A DNA stretch of 64,000 bases from Ephydatia muelleri (GCA_013339895.1 JABACO010000003.1:4375509-4439508); one strand, 5' to 3'; shown: positions 49,241-59,910, counted from the first letter of the stretch. Numbers and translations: made by a program. The notes: generated by a model not told the origin, from the letters alone.

Positions 49241-49648
49241 TTCGCGGTTTGCGAATCAACGAATATTCTCGTAAATCTTCCCGTAGACGTACTTCAATAC
49301 CAAGCACGCCAGATTATTCTCAGCATTTGCCATGAGGGATTGTTAGTACACTACATTTGCCAAGATTTTTAGTGGGGTCGCCGTATTTTTCCTATTTAAG
49401 ACGTCGCTTCCCTAGGATTGTCCTCAATGTATAGTTATGACGACAATCCTAGGGAAGCGACGTCTTAAATAGGAAAAATACGGCGACCCCACTAAAAATC
49501 TTGGCAAATGTAGTGTACTAACAATCCCTCATGGCAAATGCTGAGAATAATCCGGCGTGCTTGGTATTGAAGTACCCCATACATGTCTACGGGAGGATAT
49601 ACGGGATTATTCGTTGATTCGTTGATTCGTTGATTCGCAAACCGCGAA
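49241..49648. mobile_element. 408-bp near-perfect palindrome (foldback element) nested in gypsy D
   Basis: The left arm 49241-49422 and right arm 49442-49648 are inverted copies around a roughly 20-bp loop. The outer part is TTCGCGGTTTGCGAATCAAC on the left; on the right the motif GTTGATTC is repeated three times. Near-identity of arms close to 200 bp suggests recent origin or gene conversion between arms. A cruciform or long hairpin RNA is expected. Confidence 0.85.
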
Positions 49649-49824
49649 TCGCTGCTGGGCAAATGGGATCCCAAATAACTTGGGGCGTTGCACAGCCCAA
49701 ACGGCATCACTTTGAATTCGTATACAGTCCTTCTGTAGTATTGAAGCTGTTTTCTCGCGAGACTCTTAGCACTGCAAGTTCCACTTGCCAGTATCCGCTA
49801 GCTAGGTTCAGGGTAGAAAACAAC

Positions 49825-50982
49825 CAGTGGCGGATACAGGGGGGGGCAAACCCGGCCTATGCCCCCCCTAACTAATAAGGATACGCCTCCTTTCCATTGT
49901 AATGAATTTAATTACATGTCATCAGCGACGCACTGTCGTAGCTCGTGCAGGCCTAGACCTGTTATATATCACCCCTGACACGCGGCCCTTTTTCTATTGT
50001 GCTTTTGAGCGTCCAGTTCGTACATTGCGAATTTCAATTGCCGTCAGGAAAGTAGTAGATCTGCGGAGTCCGCCGTCATCCGGATCCCATGGCTAAGACT
50101 ATTGCTGAAGTGTTTGCGGCGAGCAAAAAGTGTATGTGCCAATGAATCATTAATCATACGAGCGACACTTTACAAAATTCATTTTGTAGCAAAGAAAGCA
50201 GAGTCCGCTCTTGTATGCCTTACAGACCCTGATTTGGCAACATTGCCAGAAAGTTTTATAGTGATGATCTGCTTTTTCCATAAGCATTTCATCAAGAGAT
50301 TGCGCTTTGGAAAACGAATTCCCCTATTAAACCGAACTCTCTTGTCACAACATAGCAGACAGAAATGCACCCCTACCATGTTACCAAAGAATTCTTCCAG
50401 ACCCTTTGAAACATTACACCAATTAGAAGTTATTCAAGTTCACGGCTTCATTTAATATAGTTGAAACCCCCTTTCCTGCTACCTAACATTCCTCTGCTGC
50501 CTGATTTTGGACAATTCTACTTTAGTTAAACAAAAAATATTCCGGCGTTAATCGGTTAAGCTACTGCTATTGACCTGTGTAACATCAATTGGAGTGGAAA
50601 GAGCTCATTTCTCTTTGATATTTATTTAAAAAGTCTATCGCAGCACTATGGGAGAAGACAGATTTAATGCGTTAATGTTATTGTATGTGCACAAAGATAT
50701 TGAACTTAATATTGATGCTATCATTGACAGCTATAGTCGAAAATACCCTCGGAGGATGCTTCTAATTGACCCTATTTGTGTAGTGTGACTGTTATAGGTA
50801 TCTTTAATCATTTGTATACACGTTTTATAATTTCCAAAAGTGCAAAAACAAAAACCCAGTGGCTAGGGTTTTGGGGCGGGGATGATGGCGCTTTCCCAGA
50901 CACCCTGGCAAGTTTGGAGGAGCACGCCCCCATTTCCATCCCTATATGCCCCCCCTAACACAAAATCCTGTATCCGCCCCTG
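49825..50982. mobile_element. hAT-like element with 5-bp target duplication, nested in gypsy D
   Basis: 1,158 bp with ends CAGTGGCGGATACAGG and CCTGTATCCGCCCCTG and flanking ACAAC (49820-49824 and 50983-50987). Its ends are the same family as those of the element at 57945-59616, which also has a 5-bp duplication. This fits the hAT5 subgroup. The interior has only short frames with no clear transposase. Confidence 0.75.
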
Positions 50983-51002
50983 ACAACTGCGACTGTGATA
51001 GT

Positions 51003-51380
51003 CAGTGGCGTCCCTAGGTGTTATGGGCGCCATGGGGGGAGTGGCTCTGACCATAGATATTAGACAGTCTAATATCTATGCTCTGACTAATCATGCAGCA
51101 ATTGAGCAAATAAATTAATTACAGTATGGTTAGGTTGCGAAATTATCCCTACTCCATAAATAGTTTTGATTCTTCTGGGGTGCATCTTGAAGAAAATCTC
51201 CACCGCTGTGGTTGTATATAGTTTACTGGATGTGCGTAATGAATATTCATAAGAAAGCCGTCTACAGGTCATAGAGGACTTAGCCAGTTTCTCAGACCGG
51301 CGTAAGACCGTAGAAAAGCTTCTCTCGCAGGTACAACTAGTAATTGTAAGTGTGCAACCAATTTTTATCAAGCGGAAAAT
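51003..51380 (-). mobile_element. Truncated hAT with transposase C-terminus
   Basis: The left end CAGTGGCGTCCCTAGG starts at 51003. On the minus strand a frame at about 51140-51365 encodes a hAT dimerisation motif: TITSCTCERSFSTVLRRSEK is followed by KMHPRRIK, comparable to the SSCEAERSFSALRRIKSYLR motif at 58.4 kb. The rest of the transposase and the other end are missing; gypsy D sequence resumes near 51400. Confidence 0.7.
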
Positions 51381-53773
51381 ACTAGGAAAACGCTGCAGTA
51401 GCAGGGTAGAAGGCTGGTTCTCTCTGCTTGTGTCGTGGATGTCGAGGATTCAGCCAAGCGTCGTAGAATCTCTCACTTTTCGGGTGTAACTTGATCACCG
51501 GGGTCCGCTTGTTCATGAGAAGACATTGTTCCAATCTGCCACTCGTCAACTTCCTCCAACTCTCCCAGCTTTGTTCCTTCGTTGACGATGACCGGCTGCT
51601 CCCCTGCATGTATTGAGTAAGCGGACTGGTACTAAGTCCGTTGATGATTTTAAGACTGCCCTGGTAGCAATAACAGACTGGGGTGGGCTCAATGGTTGGC
51701 CCTCCAGAAGCCAGAGACCTGAAGGAAGAAAATGACAGTTTCCGGTTACTTCTATCTCACTTCTTGGTGGTATCCTGATAGTGGTACTAGCTAGTCGGAC
51801 GTCACGCTTGACGGACGCCCTGCGGAGCATTTGAATGGCCTTGCCATCTGCTAACTTCAAGGAGTTCGAGTAAAGGTCAATAATACATCTGTTGTGCCGG
51901 AGAAAATCTATGCCCAGGTCCTTCTGTTGTGGAGGTATCCGTCCCGGCGACGTACAATGAGATCAACGCATCCTCAACTTTACCAAGTATGTGTAACGTA
52001 GAACCATCGACGCTGACCAATCGAGGTACAGTCCACGTTTCTAGTTCCACCCCAGCCAGACGACGCCCGTGTCGATGAGGAAGTTAATCCCGACCCCGTT
52101 CAGGTTGGCATAAATAAAGAAAAAACGATTCATGAGAAACATTGGAGATCAGTACAGTATCACGATGTTGAGCCTTCTGTTTTGACCCTTCGAACGGCCG
52201 GCTCAAGCCGTCGAGGGTTTCTCGTTTCCCTGGTCCTGAATAGTGTCGTCACAAAAACGTGCCGTGTTACCTAGAGTAGGCGTCCACACGTCCAGCACCT
52301 TGGAGGGCTTCTCCTCCCTCTTGCTTGACCCCGGTACTCTTCAGTTGCTCCTCCAACATCTCCATCCGCTCGGTCAGTTGACTATCGCTTCTTTCATCCC
52401 GTGCATGTGTACGTCCTTCTCTGTCCCCACTCCGGCGACCACTCGTTCTTCTGTAATTTCTGCATGCCGCATCAACAGCTGCAATGTTTCTTGCCTCTGC
52501 ATTTACGTAGCATTCCATTTCTAGCGTTGCGCTGACAGCTTCGTCCAAAGAGGCGGGACGCTTTAGTTTGACACTGAAAGCAACTTGGGGAGTGTCTATA
52601 TGTAATACGATTCTATGCAACTGACAATCTCTTTATTTCCACTCCAAACATATAGGAATACACACTAGCTTTAACTAGTGTTTCTTAAACATCCCTATCT
52701 CACGGGTGCAGTACTATGACAGAAAGTTTAGTCATGGAATTAGATTTCATCCTCCACAAAGGATTTAAGGGTCTATTCAGAGCCTTGCTGTCTATCACAT
52801 TACATGCATATACGTGACAGAAAGACATTAAGAGCGAGATGTTCTTTGGCCTTTTCTTCCAGATCAGGGTAACCCTTGTGGGCGAGTTCTCTCAGTTTGT
52901 CGGCGAGATCTGCCCAACCTTCCTCCTAATGGTCTGCAGTTCTGTGGCGTTCCTTTCTGCATGATGGTTCGAACCCCTCCTGTAGGCGCTCCTTAACGTA
53001 AACGCTGCTGTAATCGGCTGCGTCTTCCGCTGAAAACCTCTGGAGAGCAGCTTGCGTGCGTCCAGCCAGCCTGACCTTAAGCCATTGCAACTTGCCTGCC
53101 GCATCCCACTTGTTCACCTCTGCGATGTTCTCGAAGTGGAAGATCCACGGTCCCTCGCCCGTGAATGGTTCGGGAATAACCAAGGGTCGTCTCATCCTGT
53201 CGACTACGCCAATGTAACAGAATTGCCAGCGGATTCTATAACCCACAGTATAATGATATCGCATACACTTTAAGCAGCTTATATATCCATAACCTAGAGA
53301 ATGGTTCATTAGCACGCACTCATTAGCACTCAGCATGTACAGTGGTCATTCGTGAAAAGTCATCACTTGTTACACAATGCTATGAAACTGGAAGAATGTT
53401 AATGTATGACATTTCCTAAACTGAGAAAAGGATCTGCCTTGCAGGGCTTGGAGTAACAAGAAGAACATTTGGCATTATTAGGACGGCAAGACTTTTGCTT
53501 TGTAAAACTGATCTTGAATGTACCTGTGTGGGCATGTATATTTATCAGCTGCATTGATTCACACTTGCCGTGATGTAGCCCATTGAAAGTGCAACACTAA
53601 GATACACTGTTAGGCTTTTTTATTTTTAACAGTCAATGCTAAAGTCAATGCATAGTCAGTACGACACTATCTGGAGGTCACATACATTGATTGGGGGACA
53701 CATATAATATGTAAGGCATAAAGGAAGAGACATGTAGAAATCCTACGGAGGATATATAATCATATGATAGGTT

Positions 53774-53782
<9 letters not shown>

Positions 53783-53822
<40 letters not shown>
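53783..53822 (+). repeat. Poly-G tract of about 40 bases
   Basis: The longest pure homopolymer in the window, just right of gypsy D. Its length is likely approximate. Confidence 0.9.
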
Positions 53823-53824
<2 letters not shown>

Positions 53825-53879
53825 ATATCCTAAGGGGGGACATATTATCCTAGGATACATTGTCTGGGGGGAACCGCTA

Positions 53880-54430
53880 GTCCTAGGACTGGGTGTGTGG
53901 CAGACACCGGGTCCTAGGATACAATGTCCAGCTGGACAATTGTTCGGGAGGACACACAGTCCTGTGACACCCGCCACTGGTTTGGACATGTGCACAGGAC
54001 AACCAGGACCATCATTGTTGGCAGCCAATGGCAGCCTCATCAAAACAAAAACTTTTCCCCTTGACTTCATCTCCAAAACTTATCACTAAAGGGCCACCTA
54101 TTCATTTTCATGCTACACATGTACCTCCTGACAAATTGCCAGCAGCCAAAGCTGAGTTTGACAGCATGGAAACCATGGGCATCTTTCGACAGTTATCCAG
54201 TCCATGGGCATCTATCTCCCCTACATCTGGTTCCAAAGGCATCTGGGGGTTGGCATCCTTGTAGTGACTACAGGAATTTTAATACTGTCATAGTACCTGA
54301 TCGGTACCCAGTGCCCCATATTCAAGAATTCTCAAACGATATCACTGGCAAGGCTATCTTCTCCAAGACCAATCAGGTGTGAGGCTATCACTAGATTCCT
54401 GCTGAGGCTAAAGATATTCCAAAGACTCTA
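53880..54430 (+). mobile_element. Ty3/gypsy fragment E (protease-RT region)
   Basis: A plus-strand remnant with a protease-to-RT linker (SLLAANGSLIKT) and the start of the reverse transcriptase: AKAEFDSMETMGI, SPWASISP, then YRNFNTVIVPDRYPVPHIQ. No LTR. It has several breaks and is an isolated fossil fragment in the putative intron between the 5' exons and the ankyrin array. Confidence 0.75.
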
Positions 54431-54472
54431 AAGAGTAAGCATCTGCAGACAGATTTTCAGTGTTACAACATA

Positions 54473-54473
<1 letters not shown>

Positions 54474-54529
<56 letters not shown>

Positions 54530-54540
54530 ACACATACAGA
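54474..54540. repeat. (CA)n microsatellite
   Basis: About 25 CA units with minor interruptions, immediately left of exon 3 of the CARD/ankyrin candidate. Confidence 0.95.
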
Positions 54541-54627
54541 AACACATGACCCCTCATACCATTGAAAATGTAACAAATATCTGACTCTTCTTCATGTACT
54601 TAAGTGTACAAAACAATAGCTGCCTAC

Positions 54628-55337
54628 CTTTTTCCCCTCATCTTCCTCTTCCTTCCCTGATGTACATACAAACACTGCCACTCCATTAATTAGTATCTCC
54701 AGAACACTGTACTGCATCAGCACCTTGTAGCCAACCTCAGGATTCTTCATTTCTGCACACAGATGCTCTACCACATGAGATGGAATCAGCCACACCACTG
54801 TCACAGAGCCAGAGTGCACACTCCTCAAGATTAAAACCACTTGATTCAAAGAATATTCTGGACAGAATTCTTTTCTGAAGTCATCTAAATGACTTAATGT
54901 GATCTTGTCAGGATCTAATCCATGACGTACAATCAGTTCGCTGAAGCCAGGAGGGACATCCTTCCTCCCTTTCCAAATACGCATGAAGTCAGCAAGCTTC
55001 GTTTCTTTCATAAAAGCTTTCACGTCCTGTACAAATTGTTCCATTAAGCACTTAGTCTGCTGTCTGCCATATGTTTCCACTAGATGTTCCAGAAGACCAT
55101 AGTTGAAGCAGTCCCAGTACAAATTCAGCAGGATGATAATCTCAATCACGCTACTAGCCTGTGCAATAGCTTGTTTATGTTCCAGTAGGAATGATTTGAG
55201 TTCCTGCTTCATCACTGCAGGAACAAGCGTAACATTTATTTTAATCTTTTTAATGTCCACACATTCACAGTCCTCTTGGATTGCTTGCACCACGTGTGGG
55301 AGTTTTTTTTCTAGCTCCTTGATAGATTTCTCCAGAG
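54628..55337 (-). CDS. Exon 3 of candidate CARD/ankyrin gene: 236-residue conserved globular domain
   Basis: A 710-bp exon preceded by the acceptor TTCAATTTGCAG and followed by the donor AAG|GTAGGC. It enters in phase 1, completing the G left by the previous exon as GCT (Ala), and leaves in phase 0. It begins ALEKSIKELEKKLPHV. The middle (SFLLEHKQAIAQASSVIEII, then LYWDCFNYGLLEHLVETYG) and the end (FRKEFCPEYSLNQVV, then SGSVTVVWLIPS) resemble a domain I recall from sponge and cnidarian proteins that also carry death-fold or ankyrin modules; I have no accepted name for it. The first 40 residues may be coiled. The phase-0 exit is what the ankyrin exons to the left require. It ends in an acidic/basic tail (KEEEDEGKK). 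The function is unknown. Confidence 0.65.
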
Positions 55338-55436
55338 CTGCAAATTGAATAAGACTAATCATTAGTGGGGTGATGGGTCCCTCATGCCACATTGATGACG
55401 GACCACACTGCAGGGATCACTGCATTATATACTCAC

Positions 55437-55931
55437 CAGGATTAGGAAATGGAGAATAAGAAATGGGCTCAGCCAATGTGGGTCGCTGCTTGTTATGAAC
55501 ATCATATAGAGAAGGAGGATCGTCAGGTGGAGGAGGATGAGCATCAGGTGGAGGAGGAGGAGCATCAGGTGGAGGAGGATGAGCATCGGGTGGAGGATGA
55601 GCATCAAGTGGAGGAGGAGGAGCATCAGGTGGAGGAGGATGAGCATCAGGTGGAGGAGGATGAGCATCAGGTGGAGGAGGATGAGCATCAGGTGGAGGAG
55701 GATGAGCATCAGGTGGAGGAGGATGAGCATCAGGTGGAGAAGGATGAGCATCAGGTGGAGGAGGATGAGCATCAGGTGGAGGAGGATGAGCATCAGGTGG
55801 AGGAGGATGAGCATCAGGTGGAGGAGGAGCAGATGGCTGTACTGTTGGTACTGCTGGCAAGTGTTTGTGAACAGGTGAATCAGGTGACCCTTGAGCACCA
55901 GATGGAACCCCCTGTTCTTCAATGTAGACAG
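55437..55931 (-). CDS. Exon 2 of candidate CARD/ankyrin gene: proline-rich heptad repeat linker
   Basis: This 495-bp exon (165 codons) is bounded by an acceptor ending CTGTAG and a strong donor CTG|GTGAGT, phase 1 on both sides. It opens with VYIEEQGVPSGAQGSPDSP, then about 15 copies of the heptad PPPPDAH (roughly 55517-55830), with a few variants (PSPPDAH, PPPLDAH, PPPPDAP), and ends SYSPFPNP. At the DNA level it is a 21-bp coding minisatellite. Such a segment should be an extended, disordered polyproline-type linker between the CARD and the next globular exon, and could bind SH3, WW or EVH1 modules (inference). Repeat number is likely to vary between individuals. The open frame continues upstream of the acceptor to 56325, but that part has no repeat or recognisable domain and is taken as intron. 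Confidence 0.6.
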
Positions 55932-57360
55932 CTACAGTAGTGAGGCACCAAAACACATACACACATGCTTTCAAAAGTCTGTACATTTTGATTGCAACCA
56001 TTTTAACTTGACCCCATGTATGCATGCTTAATTCTGTATAACACTTGAATATGTTTCCGAGTAAAGCCTGAGATGATATAAAGCAATGTAACAAAAATTC
56101 AAACACAACTCTTCTTTCATCAAACCTATATTGTGGGTCCAAGTGAGGAGGCATCAGAGGATGGTGTGAGGGTTGGAGTAGTGAGAGGGTCTGATATAAT
56201 GGCAGAAACTGAAAATAACTGACCGTTAATTGTATGTTCAACCCTTTTACCTTAAATACTATATCCTTTCCAGCTGGCCCTCCCAGAAACCTGGCACAAA
56301 TCCAACAATTTCTATCTGTAACCATGACTACAGACCTCGTGTTGATGGGAGCTTTTTACCCTGTTCTATTCAAAGGACAGTATGCTCCATATCATGTATG
56401 TGACTACAGCATGGTTCACGCAATCAGCTAGTAACCAATTTTATATCTGATTATGATGTTCTGCTGATTTGGAAATGCCCTATATGTCACTTGATAACAC
56501 TGTTAAAGGCATGGAGAGTAACACAGTTCACTAAGCCTTAAAACATAGCATTCCACTTGTATGTCATTATACATGTATGTAAATTTGAATTATTTGCTAT
56601 TATACTATGCATATAGTACATGTGTTTGGAATAGCCATATCAAGCAAGCATCAGAAAATCTTTCCAGCAAAACTGGAATGAATCTAAAGTCAAAATAAGT
56701 AGTAAAGAGTGTGCGCATACATGTATGTGTGCAAATTGTTAAAATGCTTTACACCATGGATAATATTAATAGCTATTAATGAATAGTATCAATGCACTAC
56801 ACAAAGAAATGAATGACACAGGCATAATGTCAAGAATGATTTTTTTTAAATGAAGAAAAAGAACACAGTGACGATGGGAATATAAAGGGTAAAAGACCCA
56901 AATGGAGATAAAAGGGCTTTACTTTTGATACATGGCTGGATGAACGAGCTGGATCCAAAAGAAGAGATGCAACGGACTCGTAGCGATTACAACCGTGGAT
57001 ATTATTCTTTTCTATATTGTGAAATCATCTTTGCATTCTTAGATTGTATACTCCAGCAATTAATCAAATACAAGACCAATCGTTTAGAAATATTCCAAAA
57101 AGAAATATACACAATTGTAGTATTTGGTTTGTGTTTTAATTTAATTATGCAACATATAACTATCTCTTATATCCCTTCTATTATCTGAATGATCTCTCTG
57201 CCGCCTGAATGCACTTGATATAATGAGCATACCATTGATCCCCAATGAAGCTGGCTCATTCTCATGAATGCCAAGAAGTTTCCCTCCAAGCCTCCCTAGA
57301 TATATACATGTACATGCATGGTTACGTACCGCAGCCATCAGCCATGAACAGGCCACCTAC
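55932..57360 (-). other. Putative intron 1 of the CARD/ankyrin candidate
   Basis: 1.4 kb between the CARD exon and the proline-repeat exon. A short frame at 56234-56335 (MVTDRNCWICARFLGGPAGK, then a GTAAAA site) could be an extra exon, but its phase and acceptor are not convincing. No transposon is recognised here. Confidence 0.4.
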
Positions 57361-57658
57361 TGTACGTTTTCACGAGCTCCTCTGTTAGGTCCTGCAACGC
57401 CGGGTCTTCTGAGAGAATTTTCACGAAGTCTTCGAACTTCTTTGGCGTAACTGTCACTTGAGCCACCACCGACTCCATGAGTTGCTGGACCTGATGTGCC
57501 TTGGTATATCCGACGGTACTCAAGATACTGTTCATTGATTGGTAACTAAGTAACTCCTTTTCGACGAGATGTGGCGCAAAATGGTTCAGCTCGACAGTGG
57601 CCAACAACAAATGAATTCTGGCCATCTTCTGCAGAAGAGCTCGTGTCTCGGGGTTCAT
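57361..57658 (-). CDS. Exon 1 of candidate CARD/ankyrin gene: death-fold (CARD-like) domain
   Basis: The open frame starts at the ATG at 57658 (MNPETRALLQKMARIH) and runs 99 codons plus one base to a possible donor GTAGGT at 57360. The whole piece is one predicted all-helical death-fold domain. The second half (FEDFVKILSEDPALQDLTEEL) has the look of CARD helices 5-6, where a buried F-x-x-F/L-x-x-L pattern precedes a late helix. CARDs are homotypic adaptor domains in inflammasome/NOD-type and apoptosis signalling. Phase 1 at the donor matches the next exon at 55931. If this donor is not used, the frame ends shortly after and the gene would be a stand-alone CARD protein. The frame extends a few codons upstream without another ATG, so this start is preferred. 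CARD versus DED or DEATH cannot be settled by eye. Confidence 0.55.
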
Positions 57659-58329
57659 ACTTGGCTGTGGCGAAGACACACAACTTCCGCCTCACATTGA
57701 AGAGCAGGGGTGTATCCGTGGTTTCAAATCAAATTCACTGTATAAATATCGCGCGAAAATGATAACTACATGTACACACTATAGAACGAGGCAAAGTTCG
57801 GATGTTATACAACACTAGTACGTAGTTCCATGAGTGAGCTGGCCGACCAGGTGGTCGTGGAATATCCATGCAGAGATGATATGGAGCTATTATCTCTGTA
57901 TAGGGTATTCACGTTGCTCATAATCGCATGAAATGGTTCAGCTGCAGGGGCGGATACAGGAATTCTGGAAGGGGGGGGGGTCCGACATGAATAATTAATA
58001 GGGGGAGGGTGCGGAGGGGGCTGTGCCCCCTCCCGCGCGAAGCGCGGAAGCTTTTGACGGATCGTCATCCCGCACATAATGGGTGAAATTCTATAGAAAC
58101 TTGGAAAGGGTGGCGAATACTGTGCGTGGTTCGGTTTGGGGGACTCTTCTCAGTGCAACTCATAAACTGCGTATCCTAAATTAATGAGTAATCCCTATTT
58201 AACAGACTTATTTTCCTATCATGGCAGATAGCTGTGGAATTAAAATACGAATTTATCGCCATTTCACATTTGACACTGAATGAACTAATAAAACAGTACA
58301 ATGAATCTATACAATTACTACAAAATCAT

Positions 58330-59066
58330 TTATTGGTACAAAATACAAGATTGAAACATTTTTCTGTTGTGTTTGCTGATAAAAGCTTCACACACCTCAA
58401 TATCAACATCACTATGCAAATGCATCAGTGCTAATCCAGCAAAACGCTCAGAACTCATTGTACTTCGTAAATAGGATTTAATACGCCTCAATGCTGAAAA
58501 AGACCTTTCTGCTTCACAGCTAGACACAGGTATAGTGCAGGCAATAATTAATAGTACTCGTATGTTGGGGAAAACATCTTCATCAGCTGCATGGATACAA
58601 TGTGCCAGATCTGCAGGAATGATGTTATCAAGGGATTCAGATTTTAGTTTCCAAAAACGTTGCCACTGACTGTTTTAATTCAGATAGAAGTGATGAAGCA
58701 CTAGGTAAATCACGTTCCCAAAACAACAAACATTTTGCAAGATCTTGTAAATCACTGTGATTAATTATTAATGTTGGAACTAGATAAAATAAGTGACTAC
58801 CAACCATACTGTCACGATGAAACTATTGTTTAGTTTTTGTTCCATGTGATCCCCAAGAATGGAATTGCCACATTAATTCTGTAATAAACTTTAGGATCTG
58901 GATTTTCTGGACCTGCATTAGCCCTGTGTTGTTGTCTTCCAGATAGACGTGGAACTGTAAGTACTATGCCTAACTCGCTACCAATTCTGCTAGCATCCAT
59001 AAACCAATCATGATAATCTTTTTCAATGTTCTCTCTGAAAATTGCAATATCACTGATGGATGACAC
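58330..59066 (-). pseudogene. hAT transposase fragment (ZMYM/TTF-type) inside the 57.9-59.6 kb element
   Basis: From the right: IFRENIEKDYHDWFMDASRI and VPRLSGRQQHRAN, then INVAIPFLGI; after a gap LVPTLIINHSDLQDLAK-like sequence, and the C-terminal hATC block with ERSFSALRRIKSYLRSTMSS and FAGLALMHLH. These are the middle and C-terminal regions of a DD(E) hAT transposase. Stops and frame shifts separate the pieces and the first catalytic region is not visible. Confidence 0.65.
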
Positions 59067-59207
59067 TGTGTATCAAGTTATAGGCATGCACAATATCCTC
59101 ATCTTGCGTCTTACCCATGTCTGCATGTGTCAAAAAAGATAAAATAACTGAAGTATAAAAAAGAAACTCCAGGCCCGTAGCGAGGTAAGTCTGAAAGGGA
59201 GGGGGAC

Positions 59208-59268
59208 GGGGGGGGGGGGGGGTGGATCGATTTCTAATAGGACTGCGGGGGGGGGGGGGGGGGGGGGG
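59208..59268 (+). repeat. Two poly-G tracts near the hAT right end
   Basis: G runs at 59208-59222 and 59247-59268. A further mixed G/C tract lies at 59558-59601. Confidence 0.9.
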
Positions 59269-59621
59269 AGGAGTAGTCTAAGTTGTGTGTGCATGTGGGC
59301 CCTCATGCATTCACGCAGCTGCATTCACGCAATGAGATAACGCGATTGGGTGGGTGAAGTCATGACAGGCGCGCGATTCCTGTACGCATAAATTACCTTT
59401 TGCTTTCTTTCAAAAGTAATTCAAGATACTTTCCGAGCCCGAGTGAACACGCTTGCTTGCCATAACGCCCTCTAGAACAATGAAATCACTTTGTTAATTG
59501 GTTTCGCAAATGAATTAAAGTATTTATCCTTAATTCTATTCATCATCAGGTCTGAGGGGGGGGGGGGGTCCGGACACCACCGACCCCCCCCCCCCCCCCC
59601 CTAGTATCCGCCACTGAGCTG

Positions 59622-59910
59622 CAGAACATAGACCTTCATATCGGAAGTTTCGTTAGAAACTTCCATATAGAATTTGACCCCGACTATGAATGTCATTAAA
59701 AAAACGCGACCCGTCTGTAGCAACACTCCCGACGATCGGATCGTGTAGCTTGTTTTAGCAATCGATCTAGAAGTCAAAAATGAGTAGTTTCGTTTTTGTT
59801 TCATGTCGCAGAACCGCGTGGTTGTAGAGAACAAGAGTGTACTGCCCGTTCTCGTACCCAGTCTCGGAACAAGGGGCGGGTCGTCTTCTTCTCCTCCTTC
59901 TCCTTCTTGG
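59622..59910 (-). CDS. Unrecognised open frame beside the hAT insertion
   Basis: An ATG at about 59910 opens MRCQEGEGGEEDDPPLVPRL; the frame continues (RNYSFLTSRSIAKTSYTIRS, then FIVGVKFYMEVSNETSDMKV) to the hAT at 59616. In the left flank it would run on for about 10 codons before a stop. Not recognised. It could be an upstream exon or separate small gene disrupted by the hAT, or a chance frame. Confidence 0.2.

Larger units (their letters stand above)
46630..53375 (-). mobile_element. Broken Ty3/gypsy LTR element D with nested insertions
   Basis: The 5' LTR is at 53214-53375 and the 3' LTR about 46630-46799, both opening TGTAACAA(A)GTGATGAC on the minus strand. After the 5' LTR comes a primer-site-like TTGGCGTAGTCGACAGGAT; before the 3' LTR a purine tract GAGGAAGGGAG. 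Parts along the minus strand: gag (about 52270-53210), protease (about 51900-52110, FLIDTG), reverse transcriptase pieces (about 51400-51860 and 49655-49823, VMPFGLCNAP), RNase H end (about 48830-49050, NADALSRLPC), integrase (about 47070-47945) and its C-terminal region (about 46830-47030). The order is complete but it has multiple breaks and at least four foreign insertions. The LTRs differ a good deal, so it is old. Confidence 0.85.
57945..59616 (-). mobile_element. hAT element with 5-bp target duplication and transposase remnant
   Basis: 1,672 bp, ends CAGGGGCGGATACAGG and TAGTATCCGCCACTG, flanked by AGCTG (57940-57944 and 59617-59621). The minus strand carries pieces of a TTF/ZMYM-type hAT transposase. 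The dimerisation motif SSCEAERSFSALRRIKSYLR is at about 58440-58525, and upstream fragments at about 58530-59066 include DYHDWFMDASRIGSELGIVL. The zinc-finger N-terminus is not seen, and poly-G tracts (59208-59268, near 59560) occupy the right end. The transposase is broken by frame changes and an early end. Confidence 0.8.

Noticed and set aside
46620-53385. Target-site duplication for gypsy D
   Set aside because: The bases outside the two LTRs do not match convincingly, so none is claimed.
55425-55940. Leu/His-rich and Glu/Val-rich frames opposite or shifted to the proline heptads
   Set aside because: They are alternate readings of the 21-bp minisatellite. The PPPPDAH frame alone has matching splice phases on both sides.
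56234-56335. Extra exon upstream of the proline-repeat exon
   Set aside because: A GTAAAA site follows a short frame, but there is no acceptable acceptor and the phase is not fixed.
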